24,499 nucleotides of DNA. It comes from Acetobacteraceae bacterium. GTDB lineage: Bacteria; Pseudomonadota; Alphaproteobacteria; Acetobacterales; Acetobacteraceae. Under the pieces are notes generated by a model. It was not told the origin of the DNA. It ran no database searches and saw nothing but the letters and a program-made list of their open reading frames with translations. This document shows, piece after piece, positions 18,697 to 24,499 of the stretch. Within the stretch, counting starts at the first letter, position 1. Each line of letters opens with the position of its first letter. Both the position numbers and the translations under genes were made by a program. Where the stretch lies: NCBI GenBank assembly GCA_003133265.1, contig PKWQ01000263.1:1-24499 (forward strand), written 5' to 3'.

Positions 18697-19246
18697 TGCG
18701 GGTTTTTTCTCTGTCCGATCTGGGGTTCCTGCTGTTGGCGGCGCGCTGGACCATCATGCTGTCGCTGGTCGCCTTTCTCGGCGGCGGCATCGTCGGCGTG
18801 GCGATCGCCTTGATGCGGGTCTCGGTCCGCCGGGTGCCACGCTGGGTCGCCATCGGATATATCCGGGTGTTTCAGGGCACGCCGCTGCTGCTGCAATTGT
18901 TTCTGGTGTTCTTCGGCGCCGATCTCGCCGGCCTCTCGCTCAGCGCATGGTTCTCCGCCGCGCTCGGGCTCAGTCTGAACGCCGGCGCGTTTCTGGGCGA
19001 GATCTGGCGCGGGTCCATCCAGGCGGTGCCGCCCGGCCAGATCGAAGCGGCGCGTGCGTTGGGGCTGCGCTACCGCGCCCTGATGTTGCGCGTGGTGCTG
19101 CCGCAGGCGTTGCGCGTGGCGATCCCGCCCACGGTCGGGTTCTCGGTGAATTTGATCAAGAGCACCTCGCTGGCCGCGATCATCGGCTTCGTGGAGCTGA
19201 CGCGGGCCGGGCAGTTGCTGAACAACGCGACATTCCGTCCGTTCCT

Positions 19247-19407
19247 GATCTTCGGGCAGGGGAATCGCACTTGGATTTTTCCAGCCTCCAAGCGCCTGTC
19301 GAGGATCGAATTTCAGGGCCTGTGGCCGAGTTTGCCCCGCTGCGAAGCCGCGCACGGTCGCAAAATGGGCTGTAGCGTTCCAAGTGCGATTGCCCTGGAT
19401 CTTCGGG
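19247..19407. repeat. 10-bp target-site duplication flanking the MITE-like element
   Basis: GATCTTCGGG occurs at 19247-19256 and again at 19398-19407, immediately abutting the two inverted-repeat ends. In the restored permease gene the string occurs once and encodes part of LIFG. The perfect match suggests a fairly recent insertion. Confidence 0.88.
19257..19397. mobile_element. 141-bp MITE-like non-autonomous insertion element
   Basis: The left end CAGGGGAATCGCACTTGG and the right end CCAAGTGCGATTGCCCTG are inverted repeats with one mismatch; a further matching base pair makes them 19 bp. The element is flanked by perfect 10-bp direct repeats GATCTTCGGG (19247-19256 and 19398-19407), the target-site duplication. 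It has no transposase gene. One short frame inside (TTG at 19271, MDFSSLQAPVED, stop at 19373-19375) could be the remnant of a transposase start, which would make this an internally deleted IS. Termini beginning CAGGG and an 8-10 bp duplication are reminiscent of the ISAs1 family; that link is tentative. Confidence 0.88.
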
Positions 19408-19527
19408 ACTGTGGCGGCGATCTATTTCGTGCTTTGCTGGCCGCTGACCTTGGCGGCCACTCGGCTGGAAAAACGGCTCGCCGCGGCGTATCGGCGCTAA
19501 CCGCACTTAAAAGGAGGATACAACCAG

Positions 19528-20316
19528 ATGCGAATCCTGAAGTCCCTGCTCGCGACAATATTGCTGCTGGGCCTGGCGTCGGCGCGGCCGGCCGCTGCGC
19601 AGTCCGTGGACGACATCATCAGTCGCGGTACGATCAATATCGGCGTGCTGGTCGATTTGCCGCCATACGGCGTCCTGAACGCACAGCAGGAACCCGATGG
19701 CTATGACGTCGATGTGGCCAAGCTGCTCGGCAAATATCTCGGCGTGAAGGTCAACCTGGTCCAGCTAACCAGCCCGAACCGCATCCCGTACCTGGTCACC
19801 AACAAGATCGATCTGATCGTCGCCACCTTCGGCATCACGCCGGAACGCGCCAAGCAGGTGCTGTTCTCGCTTCCCTACAGCGCCATCGAGAACGTGGTGT
19901 TCGCCGGCAAGGACAAGAAGATTGCCACGATCGAGGACCTGAAGGGCCTGCGCGTCGGCGTGCCGCGCGGCACGGTGCAGGACGTGATTCTGACGCAGAG
20001 CCTGGGCAGCGCGGTGAAAATCGCCCGGTTCGACGACGATCCCAGCACCTATCAGGCGCTGATCACCGGCCAGGTGGACGCGATCGCGGAAACCGGGCTG
20101 ACCGGCGACGACATCTTCGGCAAAAATCCCGGTGCCAATGTCGAACGGAAATTCACCCTGCTGCAACAGCCGAACGGCATCACCATGCGCAAGGATCAAT
20201 TCAACCTGCTGCGCTGGGTGAACACCTTCGTGTACTTCGTGAAGAACAACGGCGAGCTGAGCGCCATTCACGAGAAATGGTTCCACAAGCCGCTGCCCAA
20301 CCTGCCGGTGTTCTGA
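19528..20316 (+). CDS. Amino-acid ABC transporter periplasmic substrate-binding protein (SBP_bac_3 family)
   Basis: The protein has 262 residues with an excellent ribosome site (AGGAGG, 10 nt before the ATG). The signal peptide runs to about residue 24 (LLATILLLGLASARPAAA, cleavage before QS). The mature protein starts VDDIISRGTINIGVLVDLPPYG and has PDGYDVDVAKLLGKYLGVKVNLVQL and RIPYLVTNKIDLIVATFGITPERA, the family's ligand-cleft segments. A second lobe (LKGLRVGVPRGTVQDVIL) follows, then a C-terminal LSAIHEKWF typical of the family. It should deliver a polar amino acid or related solute to the permeases encoded just upstream. The operon order permease-permease-binding protein, with no ATPase, is unusual. 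The frameshifted upstream permease frame now runs 179 nt into this gene in another frame, which could reduce its translation. Confidence 0.93.
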   Translation: MRILKSLLATILLLGLASARPAAAQSVDDIISRGTINIGVLVDLPPYGVLNAQQEPDGYDVDVAKLLGKYLGVKVNLVQLTSPNRIPYLVTNKIDLIVATFGITPERAKQVLFSLPYSAIENVVFAGKDKKIATIEDLKGLRVGVPRGTVQDVILTQSLGSAVKIARFDDDPSTYQALITGQVDAIAETGLTGDDIFGKNPGANVERKFTLLQQPNGITMRKDQFNLLRWVNTFVYFVKNNGELSAIHEKWFHKPLPNLPVF

Positions 20317-20320
20317 ACCG

Positions 20321-20383
20321 GCGAGAGCGACTGGCGCGGTCGCGGGTTGGTCTGGTTTAGCCCGCAAAGCCATTCGCTCTCGC
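20321..20383 (+). terminator. Inverted repeat after the binding-protein gene, possible terminator
   Basis: GCGAGAGCGA (20321-20330) and TCGCTCTCGC (20374-20383) are perfect 10-bp arms that begin 5 bp after the stop. The 43-nt loop holds a second small stem, GCGGG/CCCGC (20342-20346 and 20361-20365). There is no strong T-run after the right arm, so it could be a factor-assisted terminator or an mRNA 3' protective structure. Confidence 0.45.
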
Positions 20384-20470
20384 TTCATCGGCGCGTGGCG
20401 GCGAAGAAACCACGCAATTCCATGCCGATTGTTATTCCACTTACGAACATCGAGGTATAGAAGCCCTCGC

Positions 20471-20510
20471 TCATCTGTCACAAAATTCGCTGGAGTTTTG
20501 TGACAGATGA
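20471..20510. repeat. Perfect 15-bp inverted repeat upstream of the histone-like gene
   Basis: TCATCTGTCACAAAA (20471-20485) and TTTTGTGACAGATGA (20496-20510) are exact inverse complements with a 10-nt loop. The stem is too AT-rich for an ordinary local terminator. A TATAGA box at 20456-20461 (with a weak TTATTC 18 bp upstream) would start transcription near 20468, placing the repeat at the very 5' end of the mRNA or over an operator. It may instead be two abutted ends of a vanished mobile element. Confidence 0.8.
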
Positions 20511-20578
20511 CTCACGGCGCCGCCGGGCGGTGTCGATCGACCGACGTGCCGTTTGTACAAAATAAGGAAAATGAAACC

Positions 20579-20950
20579 ATGGCTATCAAAGCAACCGCTA
20601 CCAACCGCGCGCCGCGCGGAACCAAGATCCTGTCGCAAGCGTTCTTCTCCGCGGCCGATGGCATTCCGGAGGCGCAGCGCGCCGCTGTGGTCAAAGCCGC
20701 GCTGGCGGCCATTCGCGATGAGGTGAAGAATACGCGCGACAAGGCGAAAGTCGCGAAAGCCAAGGCCAAGGCGCAGGTCGCCAAGAAGCCGGCCGCTCGC
20801 GGCCCGAAGGTCGCCGCAGCCACCAAGGCCGCCGCGAAGAAAGCCCCGGCGGTGGTTTCCAAGGCCAAGGCAAAAGCAAAGGCGAAGCCCGGACCCAAGG
20901 CGTCACGCAAATCGGCGCCAGTCGCCGCTTCCGGCACGACCTGGACCTAA
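20579..20950 (+). CDS. Small lysine/alanine-rich histone H1-like basic protein
   Basis: The protein has 123 residues from the ATG at 20579, with AGGA about 9 nt upstream. A frame extending up to 20507 exists, but its added codons do not resemble the protein. Residues ~10-50 (RGTKILSQAFFSAADGIPEAQ, then AAVVKAALAAIRDEVKNTRDKAK) look like a short helical domain. Residues ~50-115 are almost entirely Ala, Lys, Pro, Val and Arg in AKAKAKAQVAKKPAARG-like runs, as in eukaryotic H1 tails and bacterial H1-like proteins (AlgP, HctB type). It most likely binds DNA or RNA non-specifically and may compact the nucleoid. No catalytic motif, signal peptide or membrane helix is visible. Low-complexity composition makes homology uncertain. 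It appears monocistronic, with an inverted repeat before it and a hairpin after it. Confidence 0.8.
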   Translation: MAIKATATNRAPRGTKILSQAFFSAADGIPEAQRAAVVKAALAAIRDEVKNTRDKAKVAKAKAKAQVAKKPAARGPKVAAATKAAAKKAPAVVSKAKAKAKAKPGPKASRKSAPVAASGTTWT

Positions 20951-20972
20951 GACTTCCGGTCTACCGGGCGAT

Positions 20973-21000
20973 CGGACGGAGCATGATGTGGCTCCGTCCG
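20973..21000 (+). terminator. GC-rich hairpin after the histone-like gene, probable terminator
   Basis: CGGACGGAGC (20973-20982) pairs perfectly with GCTCCGTCCG (20991-21000) around an 8-nt loop, 22 bp after the stop codon. The following bases (GGTTGCCTT) contain only scattered T, so the terminator would be weak or factor-assisted, as is common in high-GC genomes. Confidence 0.55.
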
Positions 21001-21130
21001 GGTTGCCTTGACGACAAGCCAAAGCCGTTCCTCAAGCACGAACATTTGCGACCCATCCGCGGTCCGCTGGATTGACTCGCATTGTTTGAACGCGGGCATT
21101 GCATGGCGTCGAGCAACAGGGGATGGATTT

Positions 21131-22393
21131 TTGCAAAACAGTTCAGCTCCGCTTACGCCACAATCCAATGGGGCATTCGCCTCTGACCCGACCCAGAAGG
21201 ACGTCCGGCCGAGGGCGTCGCCGATTCGATGGACCCACGGCCTCATTAATCGTTCGGTCATGGTGTTGGACGGGGGGCTGATCGTCGCCAGTTCGATATT
21301 GTTCTGGGCCATTTCGCCCGTCAGGCCGCGACCGCTGACCGGATTGCAGGCGGCGACCACCGGCATTGTCATCGCCATCTTGTTCGTTTGGGGTATGCGG
21401 TGGGCCGGCGCCTATCGGATTGAGCGCTACGGCAGGTTCTGGCGTTCCTCGGCCGATCTTCCGCGCGCGTGTCTGCCGGCCCTGGCTGCCGCCGCGATGA
21501 TCCTGCGGGCGTTTGCCGAGGGTGCCTGGGAGCAACCCAGCTGGCTGGAAGCCTGGGCGGTGCTGATCTTCGGCACGCTGCTGGTCGGCCGGCAGGTCTT
21601 ACGTTTGACGTTGCGCATCGTGGATCGCCGCGCCCTGTTGCGGCGACGCGTGGTGGTGGGGACAGGCCCCACGAGCGAGGAGATCGCCGCCGACGTGGTG
21701 GTGCCGTTGGAGAAAACCGGGTTCCGGCCGCAAATCGCACCGCCGGTCGGCTTTATCGATGCGCCGATCCTTCAGGTGATGCATCGGCCGTTCAAGGGCA
21801 GCCAGGGCCCGATCAAGATAATGGAGGACTATGTCGTTGCCATAACCGCCCTGCTGCTGGTGGGGCCGATCATGCTGCTGGCGGCGCTCGCCCTCCGTCT
21901 GGAGGGAAATGGACCGATCCTGTTTCGCCAGGCTCGCGTCGGCTTCAACAGCAAGCCGTTCATGATGTACAAATTCCGCACCATGACGGTGGACCGCAAC
22001 GATGACGGGTCGTTGGGAACATACAGGAACATCCAGCGCATTACCCCTGTCGGCAAGTTTCTGCGCCGCACGTCGATCGACGAACTCCCGCAATTGATCA
22101 ATGTGTTGCGGGGCGAGATGTCGGTGATCGGTCCACGCCCGCATGTGGCAAACATGCTGGTGGGAGAAGGGGGCTACACCGACATCGTGCGGCAATATGC
22201 GGCGTGGCACCGGATCAAGCCCGGCATCACCGGCTGGGCCCAGATCAACGGGATGCGGGGCAGCATCGACTCCCTGGCCAAGGCCGGCCGCGGCGCCGAT
22301 CTGGATCTTTATTACATCGCCAACCGGTCGCTGCGGCTGGACCTGGAGATCCTGATCCGTAAGGTCATGGCTGGCCTGGTCGGCCGCGTCTAG
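21131..22393 (+). CDS. Undecaprenyl-phosphate sugar phosphotransferase (WcaJ/GumD/WbaP-type), central domain shortened
   Basis: The protein has 420 residues from a TTG at 21131, chosen because AGGGGA (21118-21123) lies 7 nt upstream; a TTG at 21008 lacks such a site. Four N-terminal membrane helices (VMVLDGGLIVASSILFWAI, GIVIAILFVWGM, ACLPALAAAAMIL, WAVLIFGTLLVG) are followed by RRRVVVGTGPTSEEIAADVV, the start of the usual Rossmann-like domain. That domain breaks off and resumes at GFIDAPILQVMHRPFKG, so perhaps 70-90 residues are missing in frame. The catalytic C-terminal part is complete: a membrane hairpin, RQARVGFNSKPFMMYKFRTM, RRTSIDELPQLINVLRGEMS, VIGPRPH and IKPGITGWAQINGMRG. It transfers a sugar-1-phosphate to undecaprenyl phosphate, the first step of exopolysaccharide or capsule assembly. 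The catalytic half alone suffices in WbaP, so activity is plausible. No other polysaccharide genes are adjacent. Confidence 0.9.
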   Translation: MQNSSAPLTPQSNGAFASDPTQKDVRPRASPIRWTHGLINRSVMVLDGGLIVASSILFWAISPVRPRPLTGLQAATTGIVIAILFVWGMRWAGAYRIERYGRFWRSSADLPRACLPALAAAAMILRAFAEGAWEQPSWLEAWAVLIFGTLLVGRQVLRLTLRIVDRRALLRRRVVVGTGPTSEEIAADVVVPLEKTGFRPQIAPPVGFIDAPILQVMHRPFKGSQGPIKIMEDYVVAITALLLVGPIMLLAALALRLEGNGPILFRQARVGFNSKPFMMYKFRTMTVDRNDDGSLGTYRNIQRITPVGKFLRRTSIDELPQLINVLRGEMSVIGPRPHVANMLVGEGGYTDIVRQYAAWHRIKPGITGWAQINGMRGSIDSLAKAGRGADLDLYYIANRSLRLDLEILIRKVMAGLVGRV

Positions 22394-22502
22394 AACATCT
22401 CGCGGGCGATCGCGCGCGCCGAAGACCCGACCAGTGCCGGAACGGCCGTGGTCCCGGGCAAGTCGTGCCGACGGGCTGGAGTCCAGTCAGAGTGTGAAAC
22501 TG

Positions 22503-22630
22503 CTAATCCGCCGCCGCCGCCACCATGGTTTCGGCGCGCCGGCGCACCGATACCACCGCCACCGCAGCCAGCAGACACGCCACCCCGGCAGCGAAGAACG
22601 CCGGCAGATAGCTCGCCAGCGCGTCGCGCG
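22503..22630 (-). pseudogene. 3' remnant of an MFS transporter gene
   Basis: The minus-strand frame ending in TAG at 22503-22505 encodes about 40 residues: SRDALASYLPAFFAAG, VACLLAAVAVVSVRRR, then AETMVAAAAD. This is the pattern of the last transmembrane helix and basic tail of a major-facilitator transporter. Nothing upstream (beyond ~22630) continues it; the sequence changes abruptly into a MarR gene fragment on the other strand. No promoter or start remains, so it is not expected to be expressed. Family assignment rests on one helix and the neighbouring regulator, so it is moderate. Confidence 0.6.
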
Positions 22631-22927
22631 AAAGCCCTGGTGCTGGACCGTTCGGCGCTGGCCCATAACCTCAAGCCGCTCGAACGTGATGGCCTGGTTA
22701 CGCTCGTGCTCAATGCGGACGACAAGCGTAGCCGGCTGCCCACGCTGACCGAGGCCGGACGGGCAAAGCTTGCCGAAGCCCGGGTGTTGTGGAAACAGGC
22801 GCAAGAACGCTTCGAGGCCGCGTTCGGCGCCGATCATGCGGCCGAGCTACGCGCCACGCTGGCCGAGATCACCTCCGACCGTTTCGCCAAAACCTTCCGC
22901 CAGGCCGCGCTCGATCGTACGCCATAG
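22631..22927 (+). pseudogene. 3' part of a MarR-family regulator gene, 5' end deleted
   Basis: The 98 codons before TAG (22925-22927) encode ALVLDRSALAHNLKPLERDG, the MarR recognition helix, then LVTLVLNADDKRSRLPTLTE, the wing with the conserved D-x-R-S-R, then a dimerisation helix (AGRAKLAEARVLWKQAQERF). The first ~50 residues of a normal ~145-residue MarR, including the N-terminal helices and the first half of the winged helix, are missing. The frame is open leftward to 22448, but only through antisense of the MFS remnant, giving a proline-rich non-native N-terminus. MarR regulators commonly repress a divergent efflux gene, which matches the adjacent MFS remnant. Confidence 0.8.
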
Positions 22928-22954
22928 CGCTGTCGCCCCGCCCACCCGGGAAAT

Positions 22955-23842
22955 TCAGTGCTTCTTCATGGCGGCGACGAGGGCATCGACGTTGTAGCGG
23001 AACAGCGCCGCATAGGTCGGCGCCGGCCCGTCCGGCGGCGACAGCGCCTCGACATACAACGAACCGCCCGGCTCGGCGCCGGTCGCGTTGGCGATCTGGC
23101 GCACCAGACGCGGATCGTTGGAGTTCTCGAAGAAATACGCCTTCACCTGCTCGGCCTTGATCTGGCGGATCAGCTTGGCCACGCCCTGCGCCGATGCCTC
23201 GCTCTCGGTCGAGATGCCGAGCGGGGCGAGGAAGGTCACGCCGTAGGCGGCGCCGAAATAGCTCAACGCGTCATGGCTGGTCAGCACCTTGCGCCTTGCC
23301 GGCGGGACGGAGGCGATCTGCTGGCGGGTATAGATGTCCAGCTCCTGAAGCTCGTGGATGTAGCGCTCGCCGTTGGCCCGGTAGATCGTCGCCCCGTCGG
23401 GATCGACCGCGCACAGTGCCTGGACGATGTTCTTTACATAGACGATGCCGTTCAGGGCGCTGTTCCAGGCATGCGGATCGGTGATCCGCTTGCCGTCCTC
23501 CTGCATGCTCTGTGTATGGATGCCGGTGGTGGCGACCACGATTTTGCCCCGGTAGCCGGAGGCGGTGATCAGCCGGTCCATCCAGCCCTCCAGGCCCAGG
23601 CCGCTGACGACGACCAGGTCCGCTGCCTTCAACCGCCGCGCATCGTCGGGCGTGGGTTCGTAGGCGTGCGGATCGCCGTTCGGCCCGACCAGACTGGCGA
23701 CACGCACGCGCTCGCCGCCGACCTGATGCACCACGTCGGCGAGTATGGTGAAACTCGCCACCGCTTCCAGCGTCTTCGCCGAGGCCGGCGCGGCCAACGT
23801 GAGAATCACCGCGAATGCGGCGAGAAGACACCGTGCGATCAT
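22955..23842 (-). CDS. Zn/Mn-type metal ABC transporter periplasmic binding protein (ZnuA/TroA family, cluster A-I)
   Basis: The protein has 295 residues from the ATG at 23842, with AGGAG 7 nt upstream. The frame extends to 24019, but that part overlaps the permease gene. The signal peptide is MIARCLLAAFAVILTLAAPASA. Family segments in order are VASFTILADVVHQVGGERV, LVGPNGDPHAYEPTPDDARR (first metal His), a linker helix region, DPHAWNSALNGIVYVKNI (second metal His), SHDALSYFGAAYGV, PLGISTESEASA (third ligand Glu) and YFFENSNDPRLVRQIANATG. The His/Asp/Glu-rich loop typical of many ZnuA proteins is absent, so manganese, zinc or another divalent metal is possible. It is the last gene of a minus-strand unit, 16 bp after the permease stop. 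The ATPase, if linked, is beyond the window. No Zur or Mur box is visible. Confidence 0.93.
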   Translation of the reverse strand: MIARCLLAAFAVILTLAAPASAKTLEAVASFTILADVVHQVGGERVRVASLVGPNGDPHAYEPTPDDARRLKAADLVVVSGLGLEGWMDRLITASGYRGKIVVATTGIHTQSMQEDGKRITDPHAWNSALNGIVYVKNIVQALCAVDPDGATIYRANGERYIHELQELDIYTRQQIASVPPARRKVLTSHDALSYFGAAYGVTFLAPLGISTESEASAQGVAKLIRQIKAEQVKAYFFENSNDPRLVRQIANATGAEPGGSLYVEALSPPDGPAPTYAALFRYNVDALVAAMKKH

Positions 23843-23858
23843 GGCGGGCTCCTGATGG

Positions 23859-24499
23859 CTAGCCGGCGAAATGCGAGCGCGGCAGGTAGCGGCGGACCAT
23901 GCCGCCACGGCCGGCGATAATGGAAACAACGTAGAAAAGGCTGGCGACCAGCACGATCGCCGGTCCCGAGGCCACGCCGAAATGATAGGACGCGACCAGC
24001 CCGATATACCCCGAGGCAAAGGCGATCGCGCCCGCCAGCGCCGCCAGCACCGGAAGAGTCGTGGCCCACAGCCGGGCGGCCGATGCCGGCAGCATCATCA
24101 ACCCGACCGCCATCAGGGTTCCCAGCGCCTGGAACCCGGCGACCAGATTGATCACGACCAGAAATAGAAACAGCAGATGATACAGCGGCCCGCGCCCGCC
24201 GACGGCGCGCATGAAACCCGGGTCGAAGCACTCCGCCACCAGCGGGCGGTAGACGATGGCGAGCGCCAGAATGGTCGATGAGGCGATCGCCCCGACCAGC
24301 ACCAGCGCGTTGGTGTCGATCGCCAGGATAGTGCCGAACAGGACATGCAGCAGGTCGATATTCGACCCGCGCAGCGAGACGATGAGCACCCCGCCGGCGA
24401 GCGAGGCGAGATAGAAGCCGGCGAAGCTGGCGTCCTCGCGCAGCACCGTGGTGCGGCTGACCAGGCCCGACAGCAGCGCGACGGCGAGGCCGGCGACGA
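23859..24499 (-). CDS. Metal ABC transporter permease (ZnuB/ABC-3 family), 5' end beyond window
   Basis: The frame enters from the right edge (first codons VAGLAVALLSGLVSRTTV) and ends with TAG at 23859-23861, giving 212 visible residues; about 60-80 N-terminal residues are missing compared with the usual 270-290. Hydrophobic helices alternate with short loops, and the family signature region reads LVAGFQALGTLMAVGLMMLP followed by ASAARLW. The stretch REDASFAGFYLASLAGGVLIVS is also typical of ABC-3 permeases. It forms the inner-membrane channel for the divalent metal delivered by the binding protein encoded 16 bp downstream. A cytoplasmic ATPase would be expected to the right of the window. 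Confidence 0.93.
   Translation of the reverse strand, partial: VAGLAVALLSGLVSRTTVLREDASFAGFYLASLAGGVLIVSLRGSNIDLLHVLFGTILAIDTNALVLVGAIASSTILALAIVYRPLVAECFDPGFMRAVGGRGPLYHLLFLFLVVINLVAGFQALGTLMAVGLMMLPASAARLWATTLPVLAALAGAIAFASGYIGLVASYHFGVASGPAIVLVASLFYVVSIIAGRGGMVRRYLPRSHFAG

Larger units (their letters stand above)
18696..19500 (+). pseudogene. Second amino-acid ABC permease, interrupted by a MITE-like insertion
   Basis: The first 187 codons (18696-19256) encode a normal permease: YIRVFQGTPLLLQLFLVFFG, then the EAA loop EAARALGLRYRALMLRVVLPQA, then TRAGQLLNNATFRPFLIFG. At 19257 a 141-bp element plus a 10-bp target duplication intervene. The family-typical last helix, TVAAIYFVLCWPLTLAATRLEK, resumes at 19408 and reaches TAA at 19498-19500. 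Without the 151 bp the protein is 217 residues, a normal length. Because 151 is not divisible by 3, the present frame instead continues into unrelated sequence and stops at 19706, inside the next gene, giving a 336-residue chimera without the final transmembrane helix. The product is probably non-functional, although most of the membrane core and the ATPase-docking loop remain. Confidence 0.88.

Noticed and set aside
20507..20578. Earlier start for the histone-like gene inside the inverted repeat
   Set aside because: The added 24 residues do not resemble the basic protein, and the ATG at 20579 has its own AGGA.
22390..22502. Minus-strand frame ending ...VPALVGSSARAIAREMF with high GC in third positions
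   Set aside because: It looks faintly like a gene tail, but I cannot match it to a family. It is only ~35 codons before running into the MFS remnant in another frame, and its stop overlaps the sugar-transferase stop.

Overview
The window is GC-rich, Gram-negative DNA with alphaproteobacterial character. An OprB-type porin, two periplasmic-binding-protein ABC systems, very large RTX-type secreted proteins and a Hint-terminal repeat protein together fit an acetic-acid-bacterium or rhodospirillum relative (Acetobacteraceae/Rhodospirillales). That placement is inferred from protein style only, because no rRNA or housekeeping marker is present.

Region 1 (1-16273, all minus strand) is a surface-protein block of three genes. 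Farthest upstream is a 1638-residue beta-strand-repeat protein ending in a Hint (hedgehog/intein-type) domain. After 54 bp comes a TPR protein with a heptosyltransferase-like (GT9-fold) domain. After a 228-bp AT-rich gap comes a giant protein of at least 3195 residues, which has an N-terminal LEPR-XLL motif, a long array of beta-rich domains and a C-terminal block of degenerate RTX nonapeptides, and runs off the left edge. A glycosyltransferase-like gene between two giant repeat proteins suggests a glycosylated adhesin or surface-layer cassette. No type I secretion genes are in view.

Region 2 (16305-20316, plus strand) starts at a divergent promoter region. It holds an OprB-family porin, two amino-acid-type ABC permeases and a solute-binding protein, with no ATPase. 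The second permease is broken by a 141-bp MITE-like element with 19-bp imperfect terminal inverted repeats and a perfect 10-bp target duplication. Removing the element and one duplicate restores a normal 217-residue permease.

Region 3 (20317-22393) holds an inverted repeat that may terminate the transporter operon, a perfect 15-bp inverted repeat, a small lysine/alanine-rich histone H1-like protein with a hairpin after it, and a WcaJ/GumD-type sugar-phosphate transferase whose middle nucleotide-binding-like domain appears to be deleted in frame.

Region 4 (22503-22927) is a deletion scar. The last ~40 codons of an MFS efflux gene (minus) abut the C-terminal half of a MarR regulator (plus), which is what one deletion across a divergent efflux/regulator pair would leave.

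Region 5 (22955-24499, minus strand) is a Zn/Mn-type metal ABC transporter: a permease running off the right edge and a cluster A-I binding protein.

The strongest observations are the precise MITE insertion, the MFS/MarR scar, the Hint-tailed repeat protein with an RTX island nearly identical to part of the giant gene, and the TPR-glycosyltransferase between the two giants.
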